DNA of 64,000 bases from positions 3,100,001-3,164,000 of the forward strand of contig NZ_CP136423.1 of NCBI RefSeq assembly GCF_034356035.1, read 5' to 3'. A program made the position numbers and the translations under genes. This document shows, one piece after another, positions 26,025 through 39,077 of the stretch. Numbering within the stretch: the first letter of the stretch is position 1; every line of letters starts with the position of its first letter. This DNA comes from Blautia hydrogenotrophica DSM 10507. Its GTDB lineage: Bacteria > Bacillota > Clostridia > Lachnospirales > Lachnospiraceae. The notes beneath the pieces are model-generated. The model saw only the letters and a program-made list of their open reading frames with translations, was not told the DNA's origin and did not search any database.

Positions 26025-27263
26025 TTATAACCGCTGCCGTCTGCAGTAAGTGCGAACTGCCAGTATCAGAAAGGCCGGAATCTCAATCACCGCTGAAATG
26101 AAGATAACATATGGTGTCCAGAGACTCAATTTTCCAAGGTGCAGAAACTGAAAATCCACAAACTGATAGAGAAAACTATTTTGCATACCAATGCCTGCGG
26201 AAGGAAGTATCGTCGAAAGCCACGTGGAACCACCCAATCCAAAATAAGCAAAAATCGGTAAAAATAGTACCACAAAAGAAATCAAAAGAGCCGTCAAAGA
26301 ATCTTTACACTTTGCGGATAAAAACAGTGCACAACTCATACTCGCAATCAACGAAATACCTCCGCAAACTGCCAAAGTCAACTGAAGCTGGCCCAAATTC
26401 ATATTGGGCAGATTTATGATTGAAAACAGCATCTGCATGGAAGTTTTCAGACATTCTGTTCCAAATGCGAGGTTGAGAATCGTCAAATGAATGGCCATTC
26501 CCAGAATAAAAACAGCAATAAAAATACAGCAGGATGCAGTGATCCTCACAACAGCAAACCTCATTCGTCCATATTTCGCACAACGAAAAATGTTGTCACT
26601 GCCAGTCTGATATTCGTTGGCAAAAATCGGTGCTGCAATTGCAGTACACAGGACCATCAAGACCAAAATATACAGCTCAGTATAGTCAAAAGCGTCTCTG
26701 CTCACCCCTGTATAGAGCTGAAAGGGAACTTCCACCTTGGAATATTTGTCTGCCGCATACTGTCTGGCAGCCGGATATTTTTTCTGTTCAAGGTTCATAA
26801 TATCATTCAGATGGTTCCTGCATTTTTCATAATAACTCTCCTCCACCTCATCCGGGTTAATCTTCATCAAATCTGTCCCTATTCCAGTCTTAGGGTCAGC
26901 AAATGCCTCTGAAAGCCCCTGTAGGACTGGTCTGACGGCCAAAATATTTTCAACATATAAATCCAATGGAACCTCATCTAAGGTACCATATTCTCTCACA
27001 TAACTCTGATATATTCTCAAAGCCTCTGCTACTTTTTCCGGTGTAACTTCACCATTAGTTTTTCTGTAATAATTTTTCTTAAATTGAAGGGCCTCCAAAC
27101 CGTCCAATTCCACAATACTCCCGTCTTCTCCCGGCCGATTGATGGATTCAAAGCTTACTGGCAGATAAGCCATAATCACTGAAAACACCAACGCTATAAA
27201 AACTAAAATTAAAGTACGACGTGTCTTTACAAGCCGCTTCATTTCCAACATAAATAGACGCAT
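26025..27263 (-). CDS. ABC-2 type transporter permease
   Basis: This 412-residue protein has an N-terminal membrane helix (about 17-35), a large outside loop (about 40-205), then five or six helices (about 210-405). This is the layout of ABC-2 permeases that pair with drug or lantibiotic-type ATPases. Its start lies next to the stop of the ATPase gene, so the two are coupled. The substrate is unknown. The nearby VanRS-like system is a possible controller. Confidence 0.85.
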   Translation of the reverse strand: MRLFMLEMKRLVKTRRTLILVFIALVFSVIMAYLPVSFESINRPGEDGSIVELDGLEALQFKKNYYRKTNGEVTPEKVAEALRIYQSYVREYGTLDEVPLDLYVENILAVRPVLQGLSEAFADPKTGIGTDLMKINPDEVEESYYEKCRNHLNDIMNLEQKKYPAARQYAADKYSKVEVPFQLYTGVSRDAFDYTELYILVLMVLCTAIAAPIFANEYQTGSDNIFRCAKYGRMRFAVVRITASCCIFIAVFILGMAIHLTILNLAFGTECLKTSMQMLFSIINLPNMNLGQLQLTLAVCGGISLIASMSCALFLSAKCKDSLTALLISFVVLFLPIFAYFGLGGSTWLSTILPSAGIGMQNSFLYQFVDFQFLHLGKLSLWTPYVIFISAVIEIPAFLILAVRTYCRRQRL

Positions 27264-27264
27264 A

Positions 27265-28152
27265 TTAGTTTCCCTCCTTTTCTAAGACGGTTTGAGGAAA
27301 AAGCCACAAATATAAATCCTCTAGCCTCGGAGGCACTGTTGCGGACTTTGGAAGCTCAGGTTTCTCGGATAAATAACGGATAAATACCAAACCGTGACCT
27401 TCATCGCGCCGACTGACAACCCTCAATCTTTTCTCATATTCTGTCAAATCCTCCACAGATACGGCCCCCTCCCATACCTTTCCTTCTATCTGCCTTACCA
27501 ATTCTTGCGTCGTCCCTATATCTACGATCCTCCCCGCCTTCATGATTGCATTCCTAGAAGCTATATATTCAACATCTGAGACAATGTGAGTAGAGATCAA
27601 TACGATACGATCATGAGAAAATTCAGAGATCAAATTTCGAAACCGCACCCTTTCACCTGGGTCAAGCCCGGCCGTGGGTTCGTCCATCACGAGAACTTTT
27701 GGCTCATTTAGCATGGCCTGAGCAATTCCGACACGGCGTCTCATTCCCCCGGATAATTTGGCAATCTTTTCTCCTCTCACCTCGGACAAAGTGAGGAGTT
27801 CCAAAAGCCGTTCTATTCTTCCTGCAGTTTCTTTGATGGGAACATCCTTCAAAGCCGCCATATACTCCAGATAATCTTTTACAGTAAAGTCACGGGAATA
27901 TCCGAAATCCTGCGGCAGATATCCGAATAGGTTCCGATAAGTCTCCCCCATTTTACGGATTTCTATTCCGTCATAAAAAACTGCACCGCTGGTGGGAGCT
28001 GTGAGATCTGCAATCATTCTCATCAGCGTAGTTTTACCTGCACCGTTAGCCCCTAAAAGTCCCCAAACACCTGCTGTCAACGTAAACGACACCTCATCAA
28101 CCGCTTTTTTGTCTTTAAAGTGCTTGCTCAACTGTTGGATTCTCAGTTCCAT
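27265..28152 (-). CDS. ABC transporter ATP-binding protein
   Basis: This 295-residue ATPase has Walker A GANGAGKTTL, Q-loop YLPQDFGY, signature KLSGGMRRRVGIAQAM, Walker B VLVMDEPTAGLD and switch ISTHIVSDVE. The C-terminal extension (about 215-295) is usual for the BcrA/CcmA-like group. I chose the ATG at 28152 because AAAGGAGAAAGGGC precedes it; the open frame runs 46 codons further into repeat-like sequence. The permease gene follows directly. Confidence 0.94.
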   Translation of the reverse strand: MELRIQQLSKHFKDKKAVDEVSFTLTAGVWGLLGANGAGKTTLMRMIADLTAPTSGAVFYDGIEIRKMGETYRNLFGYLPQDFGYSRDFTVKDYLEYMAALKDVPIKETAGRIERLLELLTLSEVRGEKIAKLSGGMRRRVGIAQAMLNEPKVLVMDEPTAGLDPGERVRFRNLISEFSHDRIVLISTHIVSDVEYIASRNAIMKAGRIVDIGTTQELVRQIEGKVWEGAVSVEDLTEYEKRLRVVSRRDEGHGLVFIRYLSEKPELPKSATVPPRLEDLYLWLFPQTVLEKEGN

Positions 28153-28304
28153 GCCCTTTCTCCTTTCCCTAACCTGCTCGATACCACGGACAATGGTGCT
28201 ACGTGCCGGTGGCACGCGTCTAACATGAACCGCATCGAAACGAGACCCGTTCGTGCTAGCACGGTCCCCTTTTCCTGGCCTATCGCGCAAACCTTCATGT
28301 CGCC

Positions 28305-28655
28305 TGTCGGCGGTACCTCCAAAAAGTATAAGCTACAGATTGCTCCGTGCATCGCACTCCCGCAATCCTGACAGGTATTCGCATTCCGGCGCATTCGCCT
28401 ACGTGCTCATACCTGTTGCCCCGGCCAATGTCTGGGCGTCCTGGCAAGCAAGCTTGCCGGCCTCCCAACCGCTGTCCGGGAGCTATAAGCTGCGGATTGC
28501 TCCGTGCATCGCACTCCCGCAATCCTGACAGGTATTCGCACTCCCGCACATTCGCCTGCGTGCTCATACCTGTTGCCCCGGCCAATGTCTGGGCGTCCTG
28601 GCAAGCAAGCTTGCCGGCCTCCCAGCCGCTGTCCGGGAGCTTATACAGTAAAATG
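28305..28655. repeat. Intergenic repeat, family C, tandem pair of 157-bp units
   Basis: Units at 28327-28483 and 28484-28640 are near-identical, with a period of exactly 157 bp. The unit near 15.1 kb has the same boundaries and flanks. Internal self-complementary segments include GCAAGCAAGCTTGC. Short open frames cross it but look like artefacts of the repeat. Confidence 0.92.
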
Positions 28656-28693
28656 CCTCTGTTCAGTATTTATTGTACCGAACAGAGGCATTG
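28655..28693 (-). terminator. Terminator of the VanRS-like operon
   Basis: Long complementary arms AATGCCTCTGTTC and GAACAGAGGCATT, with a small AT-rich loop, are followed on the minus strand by TTACTG. The stem is very stable although the U-tract is weak. Confidence 0.7.
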
Positions 28694-28754
28694 AATTCTC
28701 AAAGATTCCCTAGAAAAATTCCTAAGAACTTCCTAATAGAACCTATCTTTTTTC

Positions 28755-29825
28755 CTAATCTGACAGCGGCAATCGAACATGAAAAGTTACCATTTTCTCT
28801 TCACTTTCAACTGTGATTTCCCCTCCGTGAAGTCGAATAATCTCTTCCGCGATAGAAAGCCCCAGCCCCGTCCCACCTGTGTCAGAAAGACGGGCCTTAT
28901 CCAGGCGGATAAATTTTTCAAAAATATCTCCTAACCGTTCCTGAGGAATCTGATCTCCCTGGTTTTGAATGTCCACGTTCACAAAATCTCCCTGCACATC
29001 GGCTGTTATCAGGATTTCTGTGTCCGGGTAACTATAAGAAACCGCATTTTTTAATATATTGGAGAAGACACGCACTAATTTTTCAGCGTCAGCAAACACT
29101 GTCATCTTCTCTTTTATCTCCAACCGAAGTGAATTTCCTTTAGCCGATATAATCGGATAGAACTCATCCGCCAATTGCACCAACAGGCAGTATAAATCTA
29201 ATTTTTCTTTTTTCAAAGCAACAGTTCTAGCATGCAGCCGCGTAATCTCGAATAATTCATTGATTAATCTTTCCAATCGCTCTGCTTTTTCCAGGGCAAT
29301 TCCCGTATACTTTGTTCTTTGCTCAACAGGCATATCAGGCGCCTCCTCGAGCAGACTCAAATAACCGATTACTGTAGTTAACGGTGTGCGAATATCATGG
29401 GCCAGATACATAATCAGATCATTTTTCTTATCTTCTGCCATCTTAGCAGCCTGTTTGCTTAATAAAACAGACATTTTGATCTGGTTCATCTGGTTTTCCA
29501 CCTCTCCTAAAGGAGCAGACAATTCAATCGGCCTACTGTCTTGTTCATGAAGTCTACCCGCTCCTTGAACCACCTCATTCAAATATGACCACGGTTTTTT
29601 CCAATATCTATAAAAAATCCCCCCAAAGCCAAAGATGAGGCAGAAAAAATAGATTAGGTCAATCCTCTGAATCAGCCACACAGAAATTGGATTTTGAAAA
29701 AGAGCTAAAATATAATCCAATACCAAGGTCACTGCCAACCCCAACGCCGCATACAAAGACAAACTGAGAAAAAGCTGTCTGCACAGTTTCTTTTCCATAG
29801 AATTACTTTGATTTTTCGCGTTCAC
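28755..29825 (-). CDS. VanS-like sensor histidine kinase
   Basis: This 356-residue kinase has two membrane helices (about 22-45 and 52-73) with only a short outside loop. The dimerisation/phosphoacceptor box YLAHDIRTPLTTVIGYLSLL has His143. The N box is NILKNAVSYSYP and the G box DTGGTGLGLSIAEEI. The pattern is that of VanS-type intramembrane-sensing kinases. The start is GTG with AAAGGAG about 10 nt upstream. It is co-transcribed with the response regulator 28 nt upstream. Confidence 0.94.
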   Translation of the reverse strand: MNAKNQSNSMEKKLCRQLFLSLSLYAALGLAVTLVLDYILALFQNPISVWLIQRIDLIYFFCLIFGFGGIFYRYWKKPWSYLNEVVQGAGRLHEQDSRPIELSAPLGEVENQMNQIKMSVLLSKQAAKMAEDKKNDLIMYLAHDIRTPLTTVIGYLSLLEEAPDMPVEQRTKYTGIALEKAERLERLINELFEITRLHARTVALKKEKLDLYCLLVQLADEFYPIISAKGNSLRLEIKEKMTVFADAEKLVRVFSNILKNAVSYSYPDTEILITADVQGDFVNVDIQNQGDQIPQERLGDIFEKFIRLDKARLSDTGGTGLGLSIAEEIIRLHGGEITVESEEKMVTFHVRLPLSD

Positions 29826-29853
29826 ACCCTACACTCTCCTTTTCACAGTAACT

Positions 29854-30552
29854 TCATATTTTATAGCCCACACCCCAGATTGTCTTAATATAAGTGGGAT
29901 TAGCGCCAGTATCTCTCAGCTTTTCTCTCAGATGTCTGATATGCACAGTGATTGTGCTGCTATTCTTGTTATAATACTCATCTTTCCAGACAGACCGAAA
30001 CAATTCCTCTAGACTCACAACATTCCCTGCCTGTTTTAATAAAAGCTGCAAGATTGAAAATTCTGTAGGCGTGAGTGCGACAAGTTCTCCATCTAACAGA
30101 CACTCATACGTTTTCATGTCCAATTCCAATTTTTTATAAGACAGTCTTGTAGTTTTTTGTGTCTCCACTTCAGAAACAGGCGAGTATTTTTTGTACCTTC
30201 GAAGCTGTGCCTTTACTCTGGCGACCAATTCCAGCGGGCGAAAAGGTTTTGTGACATAATCGTCCGCTCCCAGAGTCAGTCCCGTTATTTTATCTGTCTC
30301 CTCATCTTTTGCCGTCAGCATAATAATAGGATAAGTATACCGCTCACGAATTTTCTGGCAAATGGAAAATCCATCGACACCTGGAAGCATAATGTCTAAA
30401 ATCGCTAGATCAAGCTCTTCTCTCTCAATGCATTCCAGAGCTTCCATTGCTGAATAATATTTGTATACTGTATAATTTTCATTTTTCAAATATACTTCCA
30501 GCAAATCCGCAATATCATGTTCATCATCGACAACGAGAATTTTTTCCGACAT
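29854..30552 (-). CDS. VanR-like OmpR-family response regulator
   Basis: This 232-residue protein has a receiver domain (about 3-118) with acidic pair DDE, phosphorylation site Asp53 in LAILDIMLPG, and Lys in TKPFRP. The OmpR/PhoB winged helix (about 135-230) ends in YIKTIWGVGYKI. I start it at MSEKILVVDDE, after AAAGGAAAT. It should be activated by the kinase gene that follows. Targets are unknown; candidates are the neighbouring ABC transporter and DUF1648 genes. Confidence 0.95.
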   Translation of the reverse strand: MSEKILVVDDEHDIADLLEVYLKNENYTVYKYYSAMEALECIEREELDLAILDIMLPGVDGFSICQKIRERYTYPIIMLTAKDEETDKITGLTLGADDYVTKPFRPLELVARVKAQLRRYKKYSPVSEVETQKTTRLSYKKLELDMKTYECLLDGELVALTPTEFSILQLLLKQAGNVVSLEELFRSVWKDEYYNKNSSTITVHIRHLREKLRDTGANPTYIKTIWGVGYKI

Positions 30553-30758
30553 ATTTCCTTTCCCTTCTCTGTTCAAATTATATACATTTTAGTATACCAA
30601 GCTTTTGCCATAAAATCTCTAATGTCTGCATGAGAGAATGTTAAGTTTTTCCTAAGATTACAGCTATCCCCTTAAAATTGCTCACCATAAGTACTATAAA
30701 CATCCTTAAAATGTAAGACAATAATAATCGCCATATATCACTCCACGCTCCCCTAGCC

Positions 30759-31097
30759 TCAAAAAGCTGCATATAACACTCTAAATTCTACAAATATTAT
30801 TAAAAGACATAGCCCACTGACCAGCCAATTATACTGTATATCATTCAAAAATGTCTTAGAATGTGTTAGCCAATACCGTAACTTTTCCCTACCTGTGAGC
30901 AATAAAATCATTAACTGTAACAGCGGAAATAAAAATATCTGAATTCTATCCCCATAGCTATCCGCGATTCCGCCAGCATTAAAATGTATTGGAATCGAGG
31001 ATGGCAAAAAGAAAAAAACAATCAGTGTAAACACAAATCCTATCCCTACAATCGTCCACGAAAACTTTCTACTGTTAACAAAATATTTAAATTTCAT
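30759..31097 (-). CDS. Small DUF1648 (SdpI N-terminal-like) membrane protein
   Basis: This 112-residue protein has three membrane helices (about 12-32, 50-68, 92-108) and the DUF1648 motif LPSSIPIHFNAGGIADSYGDR between the first two. In SdpI this domain is part of an immunity and signal protein, but here the rest of SdpI is absent. The gene lies 206 nt upstream of the response regulator gene in the same direction. AGGAGG stands before the ATG. Confidence 0.8.
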   Translation of the reverse strand: MKFKYFVNSRKFSWTIVGIGFVFTLIVFFFLPSSIPIHFNAGGIADSYGDRIQIFLFPLLQLMILLLTGREKLRYWLTHSKTFLNDIQYNWLVSGLCLLIIFVEFRVLYAAF

Positions 31098-31139
31098 TTT
31101 AGATTCCTCCTAGAATTTCTGGCTCCATTCTAACACTAT

Positions 31140-31390
31140 TCGCAGAAAAAAAGAATCCTGTTTACCAGGATTCCCAATTACTCTTACATTCTTTTCTATA
31201 ACAGAACAAAGTGAGTAAGCCCACTTCAGCTCCCCCATCCCTTCAATCTTGAAACACACAGCTCACTTTGCACGCTGAGCACAGCCGCCTGCCGCAGCTA
31301 CCTCTCGTAAGTGCGCATCCTTAGCGGAGCGTTTATGTTATAGGAAAGAACTTTCACACATCAGCGTGACAAGGTCTTTCCTATAATATA
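31140..31390. repeat. Intergenic repeat, family A (large composite copy)
   Basis: This starts with the GAATCCTGTTTACCAGGATTC hairpin. It then carries the 'aaagtgagtaagcccacttca' module with the CTCCCC...AATCTTGA part, the CCGC-rich module and 'gcggagcgtttatg'. It ends with the core palindrome at 31338-31386, with arms TTATAGGAAAG and CTTTCCTATAA. All modules match those near 50.4 kb. Confidence 0.88.
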
Positions 31391-31391
31391 A

Positions 31392-31422
31392 TAAAAGCTT
31401 GCGAACATAACATTCGCAAGCC
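31392..31422 (-). terminator. Terminator after tRNA-Asn / rRNA operon
   Basis: On the minus strand GCTTGCGAA (31413-31421) and TTCGCAAGC (31397-31405) form a perfect 9-bp stem followed by TTTTATTA. Confidence 0.85.
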
Positions 31423-31427
31423 TACAC

Positions 31428-31500
31428 CTCCCCCTGTTGGACTCGAACCAACGACACTGCGGTTAACAGCCGCATGCTCTACCGACTGAGCTAAGGAGGA
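31428..31500 (-). tRNA. tRNA-Asn (anticodon GTT)
   Basis: The cloverleaf has acceptor TCCTCCT/AGGGGGA and anticodon loop CTGTTAA. It lies downstream of 23S rRNA and is probably the last gene of the rRNA transcript. Confidence 0.96.
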
Positions 31501-31611
31501 CCATTCCTTTGAAAGTATTCCCTACTTCTCTCGTATCTCCTACCTTCAAAACTGCATACATGATTCCTTGGAAATCTGGCTGCCAGAAGCCTTCTCTTCC
31601 TCTCCTGGCTA

Positions 31612-34495
<2,884 letters not shown>

Positions 34496-34693
34496 TCTGC
34501 TGTTATAGCGTTAACAGCTTGGCCTTCTTTCCTCTTGATGATAACTTATCATCGATGTCTTCCTATCTTGCGCGTTACCTAAGTAAGTGCACCATTGAAT
34601 GCGTCCCTACCAGGCAACACGGCGTTTTTCAAGGATTTATTTCTCATGTATGCAATTTTCAAGGTACGAGTTTCAGCAGTTCTTCCTGCTGAG

Positions 34694-34766
34694 TGGAGAT
34701 GAAGAGATTCGAACTCTCGACCCCCTGCTTGCAAGGCAGGTGCTCTCCCAACTGAGCTACATCCCC
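34694..34766 (-). tRNA. tRNA-Ala (anticodon TGC)
   Basis: The cloverleaf has acceptor GGGGATG/CATCTCC and anticodon loop CTTGCAA. It lies in the spacer before 23S rRNA. Confidence 0.96.
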
Positions 34767-34803
34767 TCATTGGGTATTTTCAAATTTTTATTGGTCTTTT
34801 GTG

Positions 34804-34862
34804 AAAGACCTATGGGCTTAAGTGGGCCTTTGTTCCTCCATGCACGGTATCCCAAAGACCTA

Positions 34863-34875
<13 letters not shown>
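34804..34875. repeat. 22-bp direct repeat of the tRNA-Ile 3' end
   Basis: The 22 bp at 34804-34825 are repeated exactly at 34854-34875; the second copy includes the last 13 nt of tRNA-Ile plus 9 nt of flank. The copies are 50 bp apart. Confidence 0.85.
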
Positions 34876-34936
<61 letters not shown>

Positions 34937-34950
34937 TTCCTTTTTTCTAA

Positions 34951-35068
34951 TCTGGCAGCCACCTACTCTCCCACACCGTCTCCAGTGCAGTACCCTCGGC
35001 CGTCTGGGTCTTAACCGTCGTGTTCGGGATGGGTACGGGTGTCTCCCCCAAACGCATCGCCGCCAGAA
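34951..35068 (-). rRNA. 5S ribosomal RNA
   Basis: The minus strand reads TCTGGCGGCGATGCG..., contains CCATCCCGAACACG and ends in ...GTAGGTGGCTGCCAGA, with complementary ends. At about 118 nt it has the normal length. It is placed between 16S rRNA and tRNA-Ile instead of after 23S rRNA. Confidence 0.95.
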
Positions 35069-35203
35069 GCATTGAGTACTTAGTGAGGCGCTCCGCACCG
35101 AACTTAGTACGAAAGCTGTTCTTCGCACCCCTGTGCGCAAGAACTTCCTCCTCCCTTAATACCTCAACAGTAAAACACATGTCTCCTCTACTCCTTCTCT
35201 TTT

Positions 35204-36742
<1,539 letters not shown>

Positions 36743-36903
36743 TAGTGTTTGATGTCTCAGGATAACCCTTGGCTATCCTAATTCCTCATTACTGCTTTTG
36801 GTTCGTTCAAACCGTTCTTGAATGTAAAGAATTTTCGAGTTCTATGTGTTTTACTGTTCAGTTATCAAGGTTCTTTGCTGTCTCTCATCGAATCAGCTTC
36901 ATT

Positions 36904-36932
36904 ATTTTACCAAGCGACTCAATCTTTGTCAA
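36904..36932 (-). promoter_or_regulatory. rRNA promoter P2
   Basis: On the minus strand TTGACA (36927-36932) and TAAAAT (36904-36909) are 17 nt apart, about 165 nt upstream of mature 16S. Confidence 0.8.
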
Positions 36933-36995
36933 GAGTTTTTTTAAAGTTTTTTAATCTTTTTATCTGTCTGTTATTCTCTCGTTGACAGCTTTGAT

Positions 36996-37024
36996 ATAGT
37001 ACCATGATCTTCCAAAGTCGTCAA
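36996..37024 (-). promoter_or_regulatory. rRNA promoter P1
   Basis: On the minus strand TTGACG (37019-37024) and TACTAT (36996-37001) are 17 nt apart. P1 and P2 are spaced 92 nt, the usual tandem layout of rRNA operons. T-rich tracts lie upstream and could act as an UP-element. Confidence 0.75.
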
Positions 37025-37151
37025 GAGCTTTTTTACATTTTTTTACATTTTTTGTAACTATTTGAAACAACAGAAATTTCCTTCCAACAACCGGGCCCGA
37101 CCGAACCTGTAGTAATAAATCCACTGCAAAAACAGTAAGTCCTGACGGAAC

Positions 37152-37322
37152 TCACGGATTTTCTTTGAATTTTTCCCTGATTTCGATTTTCGTATCAGAT
37201 GAAAAACAGCGCAGAATCTCCACGCTGTCTCCCTCTTCTAGATATATGTAACTCTGGGTATACTGCTCACTCACATTGCTCACCTCTGTATCCTTTCGCA
37301 TCCTTTTACTTTTCTGATGCAT
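37152..37322 (-). CDS. Candidate small acidic protein downstream of mntP
   Basis: A 56-codon frame encodes MHQKSKRMRKDTEVSNVSEQ and then YTQSYIYLEEGDSVEILRCF..., charged and without membrane segment. I do not recognise it. A GTG at the 'SEQYTQSY' segment has GAGGTGAGC before it and may be the true start, giving about 40 residues. It follows mntP on the same strand after a 12-nt gap, which suggests co-transcription. It is too short to call with confidence. Confidence 0.4.
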   Translation of the reverse strand: MHQKSKRMRKDTEVSNVSEQYTQSYIYLEEGDSVEILRCFSSDTKIEIREKFKENP

Positions 37323-37334
37323 CTGACTTTTATT

Positions 37335-37895
37335 CTACCCTAAATATCCCAGATGTTCCAGAAGAATCTTCGATCCTATACAGATTAGAACAATTCCGCC
37401 TGCTATCTCGGCTTTTGACTTGAATTTCTTTCCCAAAATATTTCCAGACATCACGCCTATTCCGGACAAAATAAAAGTCGTACAGCCTATAAAACAGATA
37501 GCAAAGACTACATTCACTTCTAAAAATGCCAGAGTAATCCCCACCGCAAGTGCGTCAATACTCGTGGCCACAGCCAAAGGAAGCATCGACGATGCTTGAA
37601 AAGATGCGTCTACCTCCTCTTCTTCCCCAAAGGATTCCCGAATCATATTCGCTCCCACAACGCCTAAAAGTATAAAGGCTATCCAATGGTCCACACGGGT
37701 AATCAAATGACTAAATTGGCTCCCCAAAAAGTACCCGATCAACGGCATCATCATCTGAAAACCACCAAAATAAACTCCTGTACACAGTACATGCCCCGGA
37801 CAGACTCTTTTCACCGATAATCCTTTACAGATTGATACAGCAAAAGCGTCCATGGAAAGCCCGACTGCAATCACAAACAATTCCCCTAATCCCAT
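37335..37895 (-). CDS. mntP: Manganese efflux pump MntP
   Basis: This 186-residue protein has six membrane helices in two repeats, with the conserved acidic residues in GLSMDAFAVSICKG (about 12-25) and TSIDALAVGITLAF (about 108-121), as in MntP (DUF204). It exports Mn2+ to prevent toxicity. In many bacteria mntP follows a yybP-ykoY riboswitch; I see no such element in the 37896-38110 leader, which holds a repeat fragment instead. Confidence 0.94.
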   Translation of the reverse strand: MGLGELFVIAVGLSMDAFAVSICKGLSVKRVCPGHVLCTGVYFGGFQMMMPLIGYFLGSQFSHLITRVDHWIAFILLGVVGANMIRESFGEEEEVDASFQASSMLPLAVATSIDALAVGITLAFLEVNVVFAICFIGCTTFILSGIGVMSGNILGKKFKSKAEIAGGIVLICIGSKILLEHLGYLG

Positions 37896-37912
37896 TTTTT
37901 CCTCCTTATCAA

Positions 37913-38012
37913 CACATAGTGGGCAAGCCTGCTTCAGCTCCCCATCCTCTCAATCTTTGAGGGAGTGGTTCACTTTGCACATTAGCGCGACAAGGTCTTT
38001 CCTATCACATAA
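37913..38012. repeat. Intergenic repeat, family A (partial copy)
   Basis: The 'tagtgggcaagcctgcttcagctcc...aatctttgaggg' module is joined to the right half of the core palindrome (ATTAGCGCGACAAGGTCTTTCCTAT). The left half of the palindrome and the middle module are missing. Confidence 0.8.
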
Positions 38013-38158
38013 AAAGAGACCTATCCTTTTACAGATAAGTCTCGTCATTTCATACAAAGCCAGGAGCCACCTCCAATATGTTGACTTCGTCACGCCACAG
38101 CGCTGACTACTCCCTTATTTTGGAATGGTAACACGAATTTCACATTCTGTCAACCTTC

Positions 38159-38347
38159 AAGCTGCCCATAACGGCTATATTCAGCCATAACAGCTCGGAT
38201 TAGCTGCTACGCAGCTTATATCACCGCATATGCGGCGAAATCCTCGCTTATGGCTAAACGCCATATACAAAGTATACAAAAAAATCTTCGTTTTCAAACA
38301 AGTTTGAACTCAGATTTTTGTAACTTTGTGCATGGCTGAATAGTTAC
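38159..38347. repeat. Intergenic repeat, family B
   Basis: The right end is GGCTGAATAGTTACC (38333-38347). Inside are ATTCAGCCATAAC, GCTGCTACGCAGCTTAT and ATCCTCGCTTATGGCTAA, which recur near 54.9 kb. The left end is diverged. An internal ATATGCGG palindrome lies at about 38220-38235. No gene is visible in this stretch. Confidence 0.75.
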
Positions 38348-38354
38348 CTAAAAA

Positions 38355-39062
38355 TCACGCAGAATAAAAAATGCTCATAAATATTTTCACAAAAATATTT
38401 TGGTCATATAAAAAACCAAGCAGAGTATCTTTTTCTATCATCCTCAGACATTCCGCTCCAATCTGTGTATTACAGAAAACTGTAATCACCAAAAGACCAA
38501 TCCAGATAAAAATAACACCTTTTACAATTCCCAGCAAAAGGCCCGCTAAACGGTTGACTCCACGTATAACCGGCAAATGGGTCACTAAATCCAATGCACA
38601 GACTATAATCTTCAAGACAATCACAGCTATAATATAGGATATGAGAAAACTGATTCCATTTGTGATAGCTGTTGCCAAATAATCCGCCAAATATCCCCCA
38701 AAGGTATCTACTGAGAGATATTTGTACACTTCTGCCGTATTATTCTCTTTCAGTCCTTCTTTCATAAATTCAGGAAGAGGCAGCTTGGCAATCACATTGT
38801 CTTCCGTGCCGCCTTCTGCCTCACCTTGCTCTGTTACATAATCCTGAATTCCGTTTTCACAGATTCCTCTCACCTTCTCATAAATCGGAGTCTGTGTTTT
38901 TACCACCTGGTTTACATAAGGATTAATCGTCCATACCAGAAAGATACTGAGGAACAAAAAAGAAATTCCCACTACTTCCCGCACAAAACCTCTTCGATAT
39001 CCGGCATAACAGGAAAGTATAAGGACCAATACGGCTACAATTCCAAGCCATGTCCAGGTCAT
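38355..39062 (-). CDS. CvpA-family membrane protein
   Basis: This 235-residue protein has four membrane helices (about 5-25, 30-48, 125-150, 175-200) and the CvpA pattern (YRRGFVREVVGISFLFLSIF; NRLAGLLLGIVKGVIFIWIG). CvpA proteins take part in envelope homeostasis; the name comes from colicin V export in E. coli. It lies 15 nt after the DUF5711-like gene, so the two are probably one operon. Confidence 0.87.
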   Translation of the reverse strand: MTWTWLGIVAVLVLILSCYAGYRRGFVREVVGISFLFLSIFLVWTINPYVNQVVKTQTPIYEKVRGICENGIQDYVTEQGEAEGGTEDNVIAKLPLPEFMKEGLKENNTAEVYKYLSVDTFGGYLADYLATAITNGISFLISYIIAVIVLKIIVCALDLVTHLPVIRGVNRLAGLLLGIVKGVIFIWIGLLVITVFCNTQIGAECLRMIEKDTLLGFLYDQNIFVKIFMSIFYSA

Positions 39063-39077
39063 TTTTTCTCCTTTGTA

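Noticed and set aside
28305..28655. Possible CRISPR array
   Set aside because: There are only two long units in direct contact without spacers, and no cas genes are present. No array-like pattern occurs elsewhere in the window.
28253..28713. Overlapping frames of 65-115 codons on both strands
   Set aside because: They run through the tandem 157-bp repeat and repeat themselves with it; composition is not protein-like and the same frames recur at 15 kb.
37896..38150. yybP-ykoY Mn riboswitch upstream of mntP
   Set aside because: The conserved riboswitch core is not visible; the leader contains repeat family A fragments instead.
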